Notes: generated by a model from the letters alone, not told the origin. 64,000 nt of DNA from Actinomycetes bacterium (GCA_021787035.1 JAJYMM010000052.1:57873-121872); one strand, 5' to 3'; positions 19,021 to 27,949 are shown, counted from the first letter of the stretch. Numbers and translations are program-made.

Positions 19021-19706
19021 GCGGGCAGGCGGCCGGAGCGGTGAGGGTGTTCCTCGTTGACGACCACCAGCTCTTCCGAGCGGGCGTGCGCGCCGAGATC
19101 GGTGGCACTGACAGGGTGGAGATCGTCGGGGAAGCAGGCGATGTCGCGAGTGCCGTGCGTCAGATCATCGAGGTCTGCCCACAGGTAGTGCTCGTGGACG
19201 TCCACATGCCAGACGGCGGCGGGCCCGAGGTGGTGAGGCAAGTGCTTGGCGCCAACCAATCCGTGCGTTTCCTAGCGCTATCTGTCTCTGACGCCCCTGA
19301 GGACGTGATCGCCACAATTCGTGCTGGCGCGCGAGGGTATGTCACCAAGACGATTTCGACGGCAGAGCTCCTCGACGCTGTGGGTGTCGTCGCTTTAGGT
19401 GACGCAGTATTTTCGCCGCGCCTCGCTGGCTTTGTGCTGGACGCTTTTGCCGCAGTGCCAGATGCCCCAGCCCTACATTTCGACCCCGAGCTTGACCAAT
19501 TGACGTCACGCGAGCGCGACGTGTTGCGCCTTATCGCGCGAGGGTATGCTTACAAGGAAGTAGCGCGAGAGCTTTTCATTTCCGTGAAGACGGTGGAGAC
19601 CCACGTCTCGGCTGTCTTGCGCAAGCTGCAGCTGTCTAACCGCCATCAGCTCGCGCGCTGGGCGATGGAGCGTCGCTTGGTGCCGCCAGAGGGCTACCAG
19701 GGCTAA
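19017..19706 (+). CDS. NarL/LuxR-family response regulator
   Basis: The DNA-binding partner of the adjacent kinase. The receiver domain has the acidic pair in VDDHQLFRAG, phospho-acceptor Asp61 (VLVDVHMPDG), the signalling Ser in LALSVSD and the Lys in GYVTKTIS. The C-terminal LuxR helix-turn-helix is clear (LTSRERDVLRLIARG, SVKTVETHVSAVLRKL). The GTG start overlaps the kinase stop. Likely targets are the divergent PspC gene and its own operon, but no shared operator was found by eye. Confidence 0.93.
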   Translation: MSGQAAGAVRVFLVDDHQLFRAGVRAEIGGTDRVEIVGEAGDVASAVRQIIEVCPQVVLVDVHMPDGGGPEVVRQVLGANQSVRFLALSVSDAPEDVIATIRAGARGYVTKTISTAELLDAVGVVALGDAVFSPRLAGFVLDAFAAVPDAPALHFDPELDQLTSRERDVLRLIARGYAYKEVARELFISVKTVETHVSAVLRKLQLSNRHQLARWAMERRLVPPEGYQG

Positions 19707-19766
19707 ATAGCCGGCAACCGGCGGTCGGCATCGCAGCTGCGCGAGGCTGTGCCGTAGAGTCTGGGC

Positions 19767-20741
19767 ATGCGCTTCATCGTTTTTGGGGCCGGAGCAGTAG
19801 GGGGGGTAGTGGGTGGCCGCCTGTTCGAGCACGGCCACGACGTCGTGCTCGTTGCGAGAGGTGAGCACGCGAGGGTCATGGCAACCGACGGGTTGACGCT
19901 CGCATCGGCCACCGGAGTTGCCGAACTGGACGTGCCTGTCACCGAGCGGGTCGACAAGGTGGCCTGGACCGGTGAGGAAGTGGTCCTCTTGGCCGTGAAG
20001 AGCCAGGACAGCGAAGAGGCGCTGCGCCAGCTGGCCGCGGTGGCGCCCAGCTCCACACCGGTTGTCTGCATGCAAAATGGGGTGGCCAACGAGCGCCTCG
20101 CACTCCGGCGTTTTTCCCCCGTCTATGGCATCTGCGTTATGTGCCCTGCGACGTTCCTGAAACCCGGCGTTGTCGTGGCCGAGTCCTCGCCGGTGACGGC
20201 CCTGCTCGACATCGGGCGGTACCCGCCAGCTGACGGCGCGGACGCCATAGCGGCCGGGGTGGCCGACGCCCTGAGCGGGTCTACCATGGAGTCGGTGGTC
20301 CGGCCGGACATAATGCATTGGAAGTACGCCAAACTTTTGCGCAACCTTGCAAACGGCGTAGATGCCCTCTGCGGCCCGGCCGGCCGGAGCAGCGAGCTTG
20401 TAACAATGGCCCGCCAGGAAGGGGAGGCCTGCTTGGCTACCGCAGGTATCTCGTACGCCTCTCAGGAAGAAGACGACGCCCGCCGAGGCCACCGCCTCCA
20501 CCCGACAGAAGTCGTCGGCTACGAACGCGGAGGCAGCTCGACTTGGCAGAGCCTTGCGCGCTCGGAGGGGAGCACCGAGGTCGACTACCTAAATGGTGAA
20601 GTGGTCCTCCTCGGCCGTCTGCATGGGGTCCCCACGCCCGTCAACGAACTTTTGCAGCGGTTGGTCAACCAGATGGCCCGGGCGCGCTCGAGGCCTGGGA
20701 CGATGAGGCCCGAGGAAGTCCTCTCCCTTTTGTCTGCGTAA
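19767..20741 (+). CDS. Ketopantoate reductase (ApbA/PanE) family protein
   Basis: An NADPH-dependent 2-dehydropantoate 2-reductase-like protein of 324 residues. The N-terminal Rossmann motif is FGAGAVGGVVGGRL, followed by LLAVKSQD and VVCMQNGVANE as in PanE. The C-terminal helical domain has the HWKYAKLLRNLANGVDAL segment that carries the catalytic lysine and asparagine region. Many such paralogues have other or unknown substrates, and no pantothenate genes are nearby, so the symbol is withheld. Confidence 0.8.
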   Translation: MRFIVFGAGAVGGVVGGRLFEHGHDVVLVARGEHARVMATDGLTLASATGVAELDVPVTERVDKVAWTGEEVVLLAVKSQDSEEALRQLAAVAPSSTPVVCMQNGVANERLALRRFSPVYGICVMCPATFLKPGVVVAESSPVTALLDIGRYPPADGADAIAAGVADALSGSTMESVVRPDIMHWKYAKLLRNLANGVDALCGPAGRSSELVTMARQEGEACLATAGISYASQEEDDARRGHRLHPTEVVGYERGGSSTWQSLARSEGSTEVDYLNGEVVLLGRLHGVPTPVNELLQRLVNQMARARSRPGTMRPEEVLSLLSA

Positions 20742-20750
20742 CCTGTAGGG

Positions 20751-21338
20751 GTGGCCAGGTTCATCGCGCTCGAGGGCGGGGAGGCCGCCGGCAAGTCGAC
20801 GCAGGCATACCTGTTGGCGGAGCACCTCGGGGCCGTGCTCACCCGCGAGCCGGGCGGGACGCCGATTGGTGAGGGCCTCCGCCGCCTACTGCTTGACCCA
20901 AACCTGCCGGCACCCGTACCGCGCGCCGAGGCCCTCCTCATGCTTGCCGCCCGGGCCGAGCACGTAGAGAAGGTCATCGAGCCGGCATTGGCACGAGGAA
21001 AGGACGTGGTTTGCGACCGGTACTCGGGCTCGACTCTTGCCTACCAGGGCTACGGGCGCGGCCTCGAGGTTGCCGATCTGGAGAGGATCAACGACTGGGC
21101 GACCTCCGGCCGCGCCCCTGACATAACCGTGCTCATCGATGTGCCCCCCGAGGTCGCCCGCTCGCGGCGCGCCGGTACCGGGGACCGCTTCGAGGCAGAG
21201 GACGACGGGTTCCGCCGCCGGGTCGCGAAGGGCTTCCGGGAGCTAGCAGCGGCCGACCCCGAGCGTTGGAGGACTGTCGACGGGACGGCGGGCGTCGAGG
21301 ACGTCGCGGCGGCGGTCCGAATGGCCGTCGGAAGGTAG
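20751..21338 (+). CDS. tmk: Thymidylate kinase
   Basis: Phosphorylates dTMP to dTDP. The P-loop is EGGEAAGKSTQ near residue 7, the DR[YF] motif is CDRYSGSTLAYQGYGRGL, and a C-terminal arginine-rich LID (RSRRAGTGDRFEAED) is present. At 195 residues it has normal length. The GTG start lies 9 nt after the previous gene. It is followed after 2 nt by holB, a common actinobacterial pairing. Confidence 0.95.
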   Translation: MARFIALEGGEAAGKSTQAYLLAEHLGAVLTREPGGTPIGEGLRRLLLDPNLPAPVPRAEALLMLAARAEHVEKVIEPALARGKDVVCDRYSGSTLAYQGYGRGLEVADLERINDWATSGRAPDITVLIDVPPEVARSRRAGTGDRFEAEDDGFRRRVAKGFRELAAADPERWRTVDGTAGVEDVAAAVRMAVGR

Positions 21339-21340
21339 TA

Positions 21341-22462
21341 GTGGCAGAGGAAGGGACGGCTCCGGGGTACGGAGAAAGCACGGCCTGGTTGGCGGGTCAG
21401 CCCGGGGCCGCAAGGGCCTTGCGGGCCGCGGTCGTCAAACCTGTCCACGCGTACCTCCTCGTCGGGCCGCCGGGGACGGGAAAGCTCGGTGCAGCCAAGG
21501 ACTTCGCCGCCATGCTCGTTTGCCCGTCGGGCGGGGCGCCGGCCGGTGGAGGCGACGGTTGCGAGAGCTGCCGGCGGGTAGCCGAGGGCTTGCACCCCGA
21601 CGTGGTGGTCTTCGAGCGAGAGGGCGCAAGCCTCACCATCGAACAGGCGCGGGAGGTGAGCAGGCTGGCGGCTCGGAGCCCGTTGGAGGCAGCCCGCTCC
21701 GTGGTCGTGCTGCCCGACCTCCATCTTGCACGAGAGGCTGCCCCGGCTTTGCTCAAGACTTTCGAGGAGCCCTCCGGCAGCGTCGTGTTCATCGCGATGG
21801 CCGACTTCGTGCCACCGGAGCTAGTGACGATCGCGAGCAGGTGCGTGCGGGTCGAGTTCCGGCCGGTAGGAGAGGCGGAACTGATCGCCGTGCTCGTTCG
21901 GGAAGGTTCCAGCCCGGAGCGGGCGAAGGCTGCGGCGAGGCTCGCCGGTGGCCGCATCGACAGGGCGCGCCTACTCGCCGGAGATCCGGGCGCCGACCAG
22001 CGCTTCAGAGCCTGGGCGGCCGTGCCGGGTCGTCTTGATGGGAGTGGCGCGACCATAGCGCGCCTGGCCGACGAGCTCGTCGAGTTGCTGAAACAAAGCG
22101 CCGAGCCCCTGGTCGCCCGCCAGGAGGCCGAGTTGGCCGCCCTTGCGGGCGCCAGTGCGGCAGCTCTCGGCAACGTGCCGGCCCGCCTCGCCCAGGGAGC
22201 CACCCGGCAAGGCGCGCGCGAGCTCGAGGAACGCCACAAGCGTGAGCAGCGCCGCCAGCGTACCGATGAGCTGAGGGCCGGTCTGGCCGCCCTCGTGGGT
22301 GCCTATCGGGACCAGGTTGCCTCTGGCATGCTCAGCCCCGAGAAGGCAGCTCGGGCGGTTGCCCTCGTGGACCAGCTGTCGGCCGACCTCGCCTATAACC
22401 CCGGGGAGCTGCTCGCTCTCCAGGCCCTGCTCGTGGGGCTGGAGAGCGTCGCGTCGACTTGA
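21341..22462 (+). CDS. holB: DNA polymerase III subunit delta prime
   Basis: A clamp-loader subunit of 373 residues. It has an AAA+ fold with Walker A GPPGTGKLG, the cysteine cluster of clamp-loader subunits (CPSG..., then CESCRR), and the sensor/ATPase segment EAAPALLKTFEEP. The C-terminal third is a charged helical region. The GTG at 21341 is chosen because it follows the tmk stop directly; the frame also stays open inside tmk from 21266. A GC-rich hairpin follows the stop. Confidence 0.92.
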   Translation: MAEEGTAPGYGESTAWLAGQPGAARALRAAVVKPVHAYLLVGPPGTGKLGAAKDFAAMLVCPSGGAPAGGGDGCESCRRVAEGLHPDVVVFEREGASLTIEQAREVSRLAARSPLEAARSVVVLPDLHLAREAAPALLKTFEEPSGSVVFIAMADFVPPELVTIASRCVRVEFRPVGEAELIAVLVREGSSPERAKAAARLAGGRIDRARLLAGDPGADQRFRAWAAVPGRLDGSGATIARLADELVELLKQSAEPLVARQEAELAALAGASAAALGNVPARLAQGATRQGARELEERHKREQRRQRTDELRAGLAALVGAYRDQVASGMLSPEKAARAVALVDQLSADLAYNPGELLALQALLVGLESVAST

Positions 22463-22482
22463 GACCCTTCCCAGGTGCCGCC

Positions 22483-22507
22483 CCGCGCCGCGCGGCGCGC
22501 GGCGCGG
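22483..22507 (+). terminator. GC-only hairpin after holB
   Basis: An 11-bp perfect stem (ccgcgccgcgc at 22483-22493 with its complement at 22497-22507) around a 3-nt loop lies 20 nt after the holB stop. It has no T-run, so it would be an atypical or Rho-assisted terminator. Confidence 0.5.
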
Positions 22508-22551
22508 CCCCCACGCCCCACGCCACGCTGACCCGCTAGCGACGCGCCGGC

Positions 22552-22622
22552 TTGACGCCCCGCTGTGCCTCCTATATTCTTATGAAACGGGTTTCTGAAA
22601 GGGGTTGCTGAAACCGTTCTCA
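22552..22622 (+). promoter_or_regulatory. Promoter and two LacI-type operators before the LacI gene
   Basis: TTGACG (22552-22557), a 17-nt spacer and TATTCT (22575-22580) form a good sigma-70 promoter. Just downstream is GAAACGGGTTTC (22584-22595, perfect GAAAC/GTTTC arms). A second, less symmetric site, TGAAACCGTTCTCA (22609-22622), ends at the ATG. Both look like LacI-family operators placed to block the start of transcription, so the regulator probably represses itself. Confidence 0.65.
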
Positions 22623-23677
22623 TGTCTCGCCCGTCCTCATCCCGAGCGTCCTTGCGGATCCGTGAAGTGGCCGAGGTGGCCGGCGTGTCGCCTGCCACCG
22701 TCTCGCGCGCCCTGAACGGCACAGCGGTGGTTCGCCAAGCCACACGGGAGAAGGTCCTCGCGGTCGTGGACGAGCTCGGTTACCGGCCCAACCGGGTGGC
22801 GGGAAACCTGCGCCGCCAGCAGGTCCAGATGATCGGGGTTGTGGTCTCCGACATCGAGAACCCGCACTTTACCCAGATGGTGCGCGCCGTCGAGGATGCG
22901 GCTTACCTGAAGGGTTACCGCGTGTTGCTCTGCAACACCGACGAGGCCCCGGCCAAGCAGCGCGAGTACCTGGGAGTGCTAATCGCCGAGCGGGTCGCCG
23001 GAGCTGTCATCTCGCCTACTGAGCCGGGCGCCCCCGAGATAGGCGAGCTCATCGACCACGGCGCCGCGGTCGTCGCTTTTGACCGGGCCGTGGCAGACCG
23101 GCGCGCTGACGCCGTCCTGGCCGCGAATGCAGACGCCGGGCGCCTGGCCACTCAGCACTTGGTCGCCACGGGCCACAAGCGGGTCGGTTTTGTCTCTGGC
23201 TTGCTCGGGATCGAGACGGCGGCGGGCCGCCAAGCCGGCTACGAGGAAGCCATGGCGGCTGCTGGCCTGCCGCCCATGGTCGCCCTGGGCGATTTCAGGG
23301 TCGAGGGGGGCAGGCGTGCCGCCGCCGACCTCTTGGCGCGCGGCGCATCTGGGCTGATAGTCGCCAACAACCTGATGGCTGTGGGCGCTCTCAAATCGGT
23401 GAAGGACGCTGGCCTTCGTGTGCCGGCCGACGTCTCGGTCGTGGCAATAGACGACCCCCCGTGGGCGGAGCTCACCGACCCTCCTCTCACCACGCTCGCC
23501 CAACCCGTGAGGGAGATGGCGGTCGCGGCAGCTGAGCTGTTGGTCGGCCGGCTCGAGGGCCGGAGAAGCCGCCCGAAACGCCAGGTGTTCAGCTTCGAGC
23601 TTCGCCACCGTGGGTCATGCTGTAGACCGCCTGGAGCTGCCCATGCACGGGTCAGAAGGTCCAAGAATGAGTTGTAG
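22622..23677 (+). CDS. LacI-family transcriptional regulator
   Basis: A 351-residue sugar-responsive repressor. The N-terminal helix-turn-helix is IREVAEVAGVSPATVSRALNG and the hinge is GYRPNRVAGNLR. A periplasmic-binding-protein-like ligand domain follows (VVVSDIENPHFTQMVRAVED to the C-terminus). It sits just upstream of, and on the same strand as, the RbsABC-type transporter and fucose genes, so L-fucose or a derived sugar is the most likely effector. The promoter contains two candidate operators. Confidence 0.9.
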   Translation: MSRPSSSRASLRIREVAEVAGVSPATVSRALNGTAVVRQATREKVLAVVDELGYRPNRVAGNLRRQQVQMIGVVVSDIENPHFTQMVRAVEDAAYLKGYRVLLCNTDEAPAKQREYLGVLIAERVAGAVISPTEPGAPEIGELIDHGAAVVAFDRAVADRRADAVLAANADAGRLATQHLVATGHKRVGFVSGLLGIETAAGRQAGYEEAMAAAGLPPMVALGDFRVEGGRRAAADLLARGASGLIVANNLMAVGALKSVKDAGLRVPADVSVVAIDDPPWAELTDPPLTTLAQPVREMAVAAAELLVGRLEGRRSRPKRQVFSFELRHRGSCCRPPGAAHARVRRSKNEL

Positions 23678-23995
23678 ATGGCGAAGGTCGACCCGGAGCC
23701 AACCCTTTTTGGGTGGCGGTACTTATCATCTGATGGATCGCGGCTGGCTGGGACGCTCGGCCCGACTTGACATGCACAATTTCGGGCTGCAGACTGGCCG
23801 TCATCCGATGTATGGGGGGGTACAGCAGTGTGTAAAGGAGGACCCTTGGGTGTGAGCCTTAAGCGCTTCGACGTCCTTTCCCTGCATTTAGGCGCCAACT
23901 ATGTAGGTGCCGTGCCCAGCGGTGTCACCGCAGAGCGAGCAGCACTTCGCCCCATCGCCAGCCTAATCGTCAGACGATTGGACGTGTAGTAAGAA
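23678..23995 (+). promoter_or_regulatory. 318-nt gap before the sugar ABC transporter, with a 15-bp palindrome
   Basis: No gene is convincing here; a frame at 23610-23855 only overlaps the end of the regulator gene. A -35-like TTGACA lies at 23767-23772 without a good -10. A perfect palindrome AATCGTCAGACGATT (23965-23979, 7-nt arms around one base) lies 16 nt before the transporter ATG and could be an operator. It does not resemble the LacI-type sites elsewhere in the window. Confidence 0.4.
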
Positions 23996-24844
23996 ATGGT
24001 GCCGGCCCAGGGCCAGCCAGGGGGTGGCGTGGGTGTGCTCGCACATGAGCAACAAGCGCCTGTTTTCCGGATGGACAAGATTTGCAAGCACTACGGTGGT
24101 GTCCAGGCCGCGGTCGACATCTCTCTCGAGCTGAGGGCCAGCGAGGTCGTCGCGCTCGTGGGCAACAACGGGGCTGGCAAGTCGACCGTGCTCAGGATCG
24201 CATCCGGGGTCGTCGAGGCGGACTCCGGGAAGCTTTACCTCGATGGCAAGCCCATCGAGTTGCATGGCCCGAGGGACGCGCGTGCCCTGGGGATGGAGAC
24301 TGTCCCCCAAGAGCTGTCCCTCGCTCCCCACCTCTCCGTTTCCGCCAACATGTTCCTCGGCAGGGAGATCGTGCGCGGCTGGGGGCCCTTTAGGATCCTG
24401 AACAAATCGCTAATGCGCCGGCGCACTGCGGAACTGATCGGGGGCTTCGGCATCCACATTCCCGACCTTGGGGCTCGCGTGTTTGACCTCTCGGGCGGCC
24501 AGCAGCAAGGTGTCGCGATTGGCCGGGCACTGGCTTGGGGTAGCCGGGTGATAGTCCTCGACGAACCTACCGCGGCCCTCGGAATAGAAGAGACGGCCCG
24601 GGTCGAGGCCACGCTCATCCGTATGCGCGAAGCCGGGGTGGCCTTGCTGCTCGTCAGCCACAACCTCGACCAGGTCTTCCGAGTGAGCAACAGGATCTAC
24701 GTGATGCGCCGCGGCAGGATAGTTGGGGAGCGCTTCACGGGGGAGACGACTCCCGACGAAATAGTGGCGCTCATAACCGGCGTCGCCGGCGGCTCCGCCG
24801 AGGTGGGCCAGAGCCCTGGAGGGGGCGGCAATGGCCTCGCCTAG
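23996..24844 (+). CDS. Sugar ABC transporter ATP-binding protein (single-domain, CUT2 type)
   Basis: The ATPase of an RbsABC-like importer. It has Walker A GNNGAGKST, signature LSGGQQQGVAIGRAL and Walker B VIVLDEPTAALG followed by the H-loop VSHNLDQVF. At 282 residues it has a single nucleotide-binding domain, as in FrcA-type transporters, not the double domain of RbsA. The start is uncertain: ATG 23996 lacks a ribosome site, and GTG codons at 24029 and 24035 follow a G-rich stretch. It overlaps the permease gene by 14 nt. Context suggests L-fucose or a related hexose as substrate. Confidence 0.9.
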   Translation: MVPAQGQPGGGVGVLAHEQQAPVFRMDKICKHYGGVQAAVDISLELRASEVVALVGNNGAGKSTVLRIASGVVEADSGKLYLDGKPIELHGPRDARALGMETVPQELSLAPHLSVSANMFLGREIVRGWGPFRILNKSLMRRRTAELIGGFGIHIPDLGARVFDLSGGQQQGVAIGRALAWGSRVIVLDEPTAALGIEETARVEATLIRMREAGVALLLVSHNLDQVFRVSNRIYVMRRGRIVGERFTGETTPDEIVALITGVAGGSAEVGQSPGGGGNGLA

Positions 24845-25886
24845 TAAAGGTATTGTGCTGCGCAGGCCGCCGCTTTGGGAAGGTAAGCAACCACCCGAAG
24901 GTCCAGGGAGCGGGGACACCGGGACCTTTGGCCGTACGGCTAGAGCGCGCCTGCGGAGCATCATCAACGGCTTGTCCGTTGCCGGTGGTCTGATCGTGCT
25001 CTGCATCGTGTTCAGCATCGCATCGCCTTATTTTTTCACAACCGGCAATATCTACAGGATCTTCCAGCAGGTTGCCGTGGCAGCTGCACTGGCGATCGGG
25101 CAGAGCTTCGTCATCTTCACTGGTGGCATAGATCTTTCCCAAGGCGCCGTTGTGGCGCTCTCGGCAGTGGTGGGCACGACCGTGATGGTCGACCAGCACT
25201 CGATCGTGCTCGGGATCGTCGTTACGCTGGCTGTTGGTGCGGGAGTGGGCCTGGCCAATGGTTTGCTCATAACGGTCGGGCGGCTCGTCCCCTTCATCGC
25301 AACCTTGGCCATGCTCGGCGTCGCCTCGGGCTCAGGCCTCCTTTTCACCGGAGGCCAACCGGTGTTCAATATCCCGGGCAGCTTTTATGCCTTTGGCTCC
25401 AACGGCCTTTGGGTCTTCCCCTACCTGGTGATGGTGTCCGTTGGCGTTGCCATCGTGTGCCAGCTCTACTCGACGATGACCCGAGGTGGTCGTTATGTGT
25501 TCGCGCTCGGTTCCAACGAGCGCGCTGCCGCAATAGCGGGTATCCGGATCAGGCGCGTCGTGCTTGCCGTGTATGCGTTCTCTGGGCTGATGGCGGGGCT
25601 GGGTGCCGTGTTGCAGGTTGCCTATGTGGACTCGGCTCAGCCCTCAAGTAATACGGATCTCCTTCTTGAGGCGATCGCAGCCGTCGTCATAGGAGGCGGG
25701 AGCCTTTATGGAGGGGAAGGGATGGTCTGGGGCACGATCATGGGCACGCTCTTGATCGGCGTCCTCTATAACGGGACAGAGCTTCTCAACATATCGAGCT
25801 ATATCCAGACCATCCTGCTAGGTGGTGCCGTGATCCTCGCAGTGCTGATCGACAATTGGCGCCGGAAGGCTCGGGTAACTGCCTAG
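24831..25886 (+). CDS. Sugar ABC transporter permease (RbsC family)
   Basis: The 351-residue membrane component of the CUT2 importer. A hydrophilic N-terminus is followed by about eight to ten hydrophobic helices. The family signatures GGIDLSQGAVVALS and VVIGGGSLYGGEGMVWGTIMGTLL are present. It overlaps the ATPase gene start-to-stop, so the complex is coordinately made; the binding-protein gene follows after 128 nt. Confidence 0.92.
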   Translation: MASPSKGIVLRRPPLWEGKQPPEGPGSGDTGTFGRTARARLRSIINGLSVAGGLIVLCIVFSIASPYFFTTGNIYRIFQQVAVAAALAIGQSFVIFTGGIDLSQGAVVALSAVVGTTVMVDQHSIVLGIVVTLAVGAGVGLANGLLITVGRLVPFIATLAMLGVASGSGLLFTGGQPVFNIPGSFYAFGSNGLWVFPYLVMVSVGVAIVCQLYSTMTRGGRYVFALGSNERAAAIAGIRIRRVVLAVYAFSGLMAGLGAVLQVAYVDSAQPSSNTDLLLEAIAAVVIGGGSLYGGEGMVWGTIMGTLLIGVLYNGTELLNISSYIQTILLGGAVILAVLIDNWRRKARVTA

Positions 25887-25905
25887 CACGGGTGCTGGTT
25901 GCGGG

Positions 25906-25922
25906 CCCTCGCGAAACGAGGG
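25906..25922 (+). other. Hairpin between permease and binding-protein genes
   Basis: CCCTCG (25906-25911) pairs with CGAGGG (25917-25922) over the loop CGAAA. It sits 20 nt after the permease stop, ahead of the binding-protein gene. It may protect or separate transcripts. Confidence 0.4.
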
Positions 25923-26014
25923 AGCCTGGCAAAAGTTGACGGGGGGGAGCGTCCGACAACCAGCAAGAGGGGAAGCCAACACGAATGAGTTGCCAATAGA
26001 GAAAGGAATACAGC

Positions 26015-27016
26015 ATGCGCTCAGGGAACCACTGGAGAAGGTATGCGAGCATAGGCGCGGCTGCTTTAAGCGGCGCCGCGCTGTTCACGGGGGGTGTGGC
26101 TGCCGCTTCGCCCGTCAAAGCGGCGACGCCCCATTACCACTTCGAACTGATAACGAAGTCCAACGCCTCGCCCTACTGGCTCGCCGTCAAGGCGGGCGCG
26201 GACGCTGCCGCCAAGAAGCTTGGGGACACGGTTAGTTTCGAGGCCCCGGCGAGCGGGACCGACTTGAGCACACAGATCTCCATGTTTAACAATGCGGTGA
26301 CGACGCACGTAGCAGGCATAGTCTTGGCGGCCCAGCAGCCGGGGCCCCTGGCCGGGCCGGTTGGTAAAGCCGTCAAGGCCGGCATCCCAGTCGTAACGGT
26401 CGATTCGGGCGTCAGCCCAGCCGTCTCGGATAGCTTCGTCGCGACCTCCAACATCAAAGCGGGCGCAGCGGTGTGCGCTTACGGAGCTCGTTTGGCGGGG
26501 GGCAAGGGGCAGTACGGGATCATCGACTTCAACGAGATCTCGAGCACTGGTATCCAGCGGCCGAAGGGATGCCGCTCGGGCATGGCCGCGTTCAAGGCGA
26601 TGAAGTACATCGGCATGCAGATAAGCAACAACGACGTAGCTACCGGGAAGGCCGAGGCCGAGGCCATGCTGACGAGCCACCCCGGTCTGAAGCTGATATT
26701 CGGCGCCAATGACCGGGCGTGCATCGGTGCAGCAGAGGCGGTGCAGGCTCTGCACAAGCAGAACTCTGTGGTCGTGGTGGGCTTCGACGCCGACTTGGGC
26801 GAGGTGCCGCTTATAAAGAGCGGCGTGATCAAGGCCAGCCTCCTCCAGTCCCCCTACACCATGGGCTACACGGCCGTGACCGAGCTCGTGAAGATCAAGG
26901 CGGGCAAGCCTGTCCCCAAGCGAGTCGACACCGCTACGTTTATCATTACACCAAAAAACGCAAGTACGCCTCAGGCCAATAGCTTCCTCGCCCAGTACGG
27001 GGCCGCGAAGGGTTGA
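26015..27016 (+). CDS. Sugar ABC transporter substrate-binding protein (RbsB family)
   Basis: The extracytoplasmic binding component (Peripla_BP_4 type), 333 residues. A Sec signal peptide of about 36 residues ends near AAASPVKAA with no lipobox cysteine, unusual for a Gram-positive binding protein. The mature protein starts HYHFELITKSNASPYW and has the family features VAGIVLAAQQPG, PVVTVDSGV and VVVVGFDADL. The ATG has an AAAGGA ribosome site. The two following genes match fuconolactonase and fucose dehydrogenase, so L-fucose is the best guess at ligand. Confidence 0.9.
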   Translation: MRSGNHWRRYASIGAAALSGAALFTGGVAAASPVKAATPHYHFELITKSNASPYWLAVKAGADAAAKKLGDTVSFEAPASGTDLSTQISMFNNAVTTHVAGIVLAAQQPGPLAGPVGKAVKAGIPVVTVDSGVSPAVSDSFVATSNIKAGAAVCAYGARLAGGKGQYGIIDFNEISSTGIQRPKGCRSGMAAFKAMKYIGMQISNNDVATGKAEAEAMLTSHPGLKLIFGANDRACIGAAEAVQALHKQNSVVVVGFDADLGEVPLIKSGVIKASLLQSPYTMGYTAVTELVKIKAGKPVPKRVDTATFIITPKNASTPQANSFLAQYGAAKG

Positions 27017-27029
27017 GACGCTCGGACGA

Positions 27030-27073
27030 AGGTGGGGGGTTGCGCTGCGGCGCCGTGGGGCAAACCCCCACCT
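27030..27073 (+). other. Long-stem hairpin after the binding-protein gene
   Basis: The segment 27030-27041 pairs with 27063-27073 (11 bp with one bulged G) over a loop of about 21 nt, 14 nt after the binding-protein stop. It has no T-run; a processing or stabilising role is as likely as termination. Confidence 0.45.
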
Positions 27074-27088
27074 GCGGGCTAGCCTCGG

Positions 27089-27949
27089 TTGGCCGTGGCG
27101 GGTAACGTTGACGCCCACCATCACGTGTGGGACCTAGCCGTCAGGGGGCAGCCCTGGACCGAAGGGCTTCGTCCCTTGGAGCGTTCATTCTCCCTGGATG
27201 ACCTGCGGCCCCACCTGGCAACGGCCGCAATCGAGCGCACGGTCGTCGTCCAGACGGTGTGCGTGGCCGAGGAGACGTCAGAGCTGCTGGCCATGGCGGA
27301 GGAGGCACCGGAGGTCGCCGGCGTGGTCGGCTGGGTCGACCTCTGCTCTTGCCAGGTTGCCGGCGCTCTCGGCTCTTTACGTGATGGCCCGGGCGGTGCC
27401 TGGCTGGTCGGCGTGCGCCATCAGGTCCAAGAAGAGGCCGACGCGCGCTGGCTCTGCCGGCCCGATGTGCGCCGGGGCCTTGCCGCAGTCGGAGAGGCGG
27501 GCCTGGTCTATGACTTGGTCGTGAAGCACGATCAGCTGCCAGCGGTCGTCGAAACGGTCGCTGCCCTCGAAGGGGTGCGCTTCGTGCTTGACCACGCCGG
27601 CAAGCCCCCTATCGCGAGTGGGGCCATTTTGCCTTGGCGGGACCACATCGGGGCCCTTGGGCGCCTGCCCAACGTCGCTGTCAAGCTCTCGGGCCTCGTG
27701 ACAGAGGCCGATCACGCTCACTGGAGGACCGACGACCTGCGCCCCTACGTGGAGGCGGTCTTGGCGTCCTTCGGCCCGGAGCGGACGATGTGGGGCTCGG
27801 ACTGGCCCGTTTGCCTACTCGCCGGTGGCTACGAGAAGTGGTGGGCGGCCGCTCGCGGGTTCACGGCAAGCCTGGGCGCGACCGAGCGCGAGGCTATCTT
27901 CGGGAAGACCGCCGCGCGCTGGTACCAACTCGACAGGGAGGATCTTTGA
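27089..27949 (+). CDS. Amidohydrolase-family lactonase, probable L-fucono-1,5-lactonase
   Basis: A COG3618-type TIM-barrel hydrolase of 286 residues. Metal and active-site features are DAHHHVWDL at the N-terminus, LVVKHDQLP, VLDHAGKPP and MWGSDWPVC near the C-terminus. This family includes L-fuconolactonase, L-rhamnonolactonase and 4-sulfomuconolactonase. The next gene is an aldose dehydrogenase-like aldo/keto reductase and fucU is adjacent, so L-fuconolactone is the best substrate. Start is either the TTG at 27089 or the GTG at 27095. Its stop overlaps the next start. Confidence 0.8.
   Translation: MAVAGNVDAHHHVWDLAVRGQPWTEGLRPLERSFSLDDLRPHLATAAIERTVVVQTVCVAEETSELLAMAEEAPEVAGVVGWVDLCSCQVAGALGSLRDGPGGAWLVGVRHQVQEEADARWLCRPDVRRGLAAVGEAGLVYDLVVKHDQLPAVVETVAALEGVRFVLDHAGKPPIASGAILPWRDHIGALGRLPNVAVKLSGLVTEADHAHWRTDDLRPYVEAVLASFGPERTMWGSDWPVCLLAGGYEKWWAAARGFTASLGATEREAIFGKTAARWYQLDREDL

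Noticed and set aside
22483..22507. GC-rich stem after holB as a repeat-mediated recombination site
   Set aside because: It is a simple single hairpin just after a stop codon; a terminator-like role explains it and no second copy was seen.
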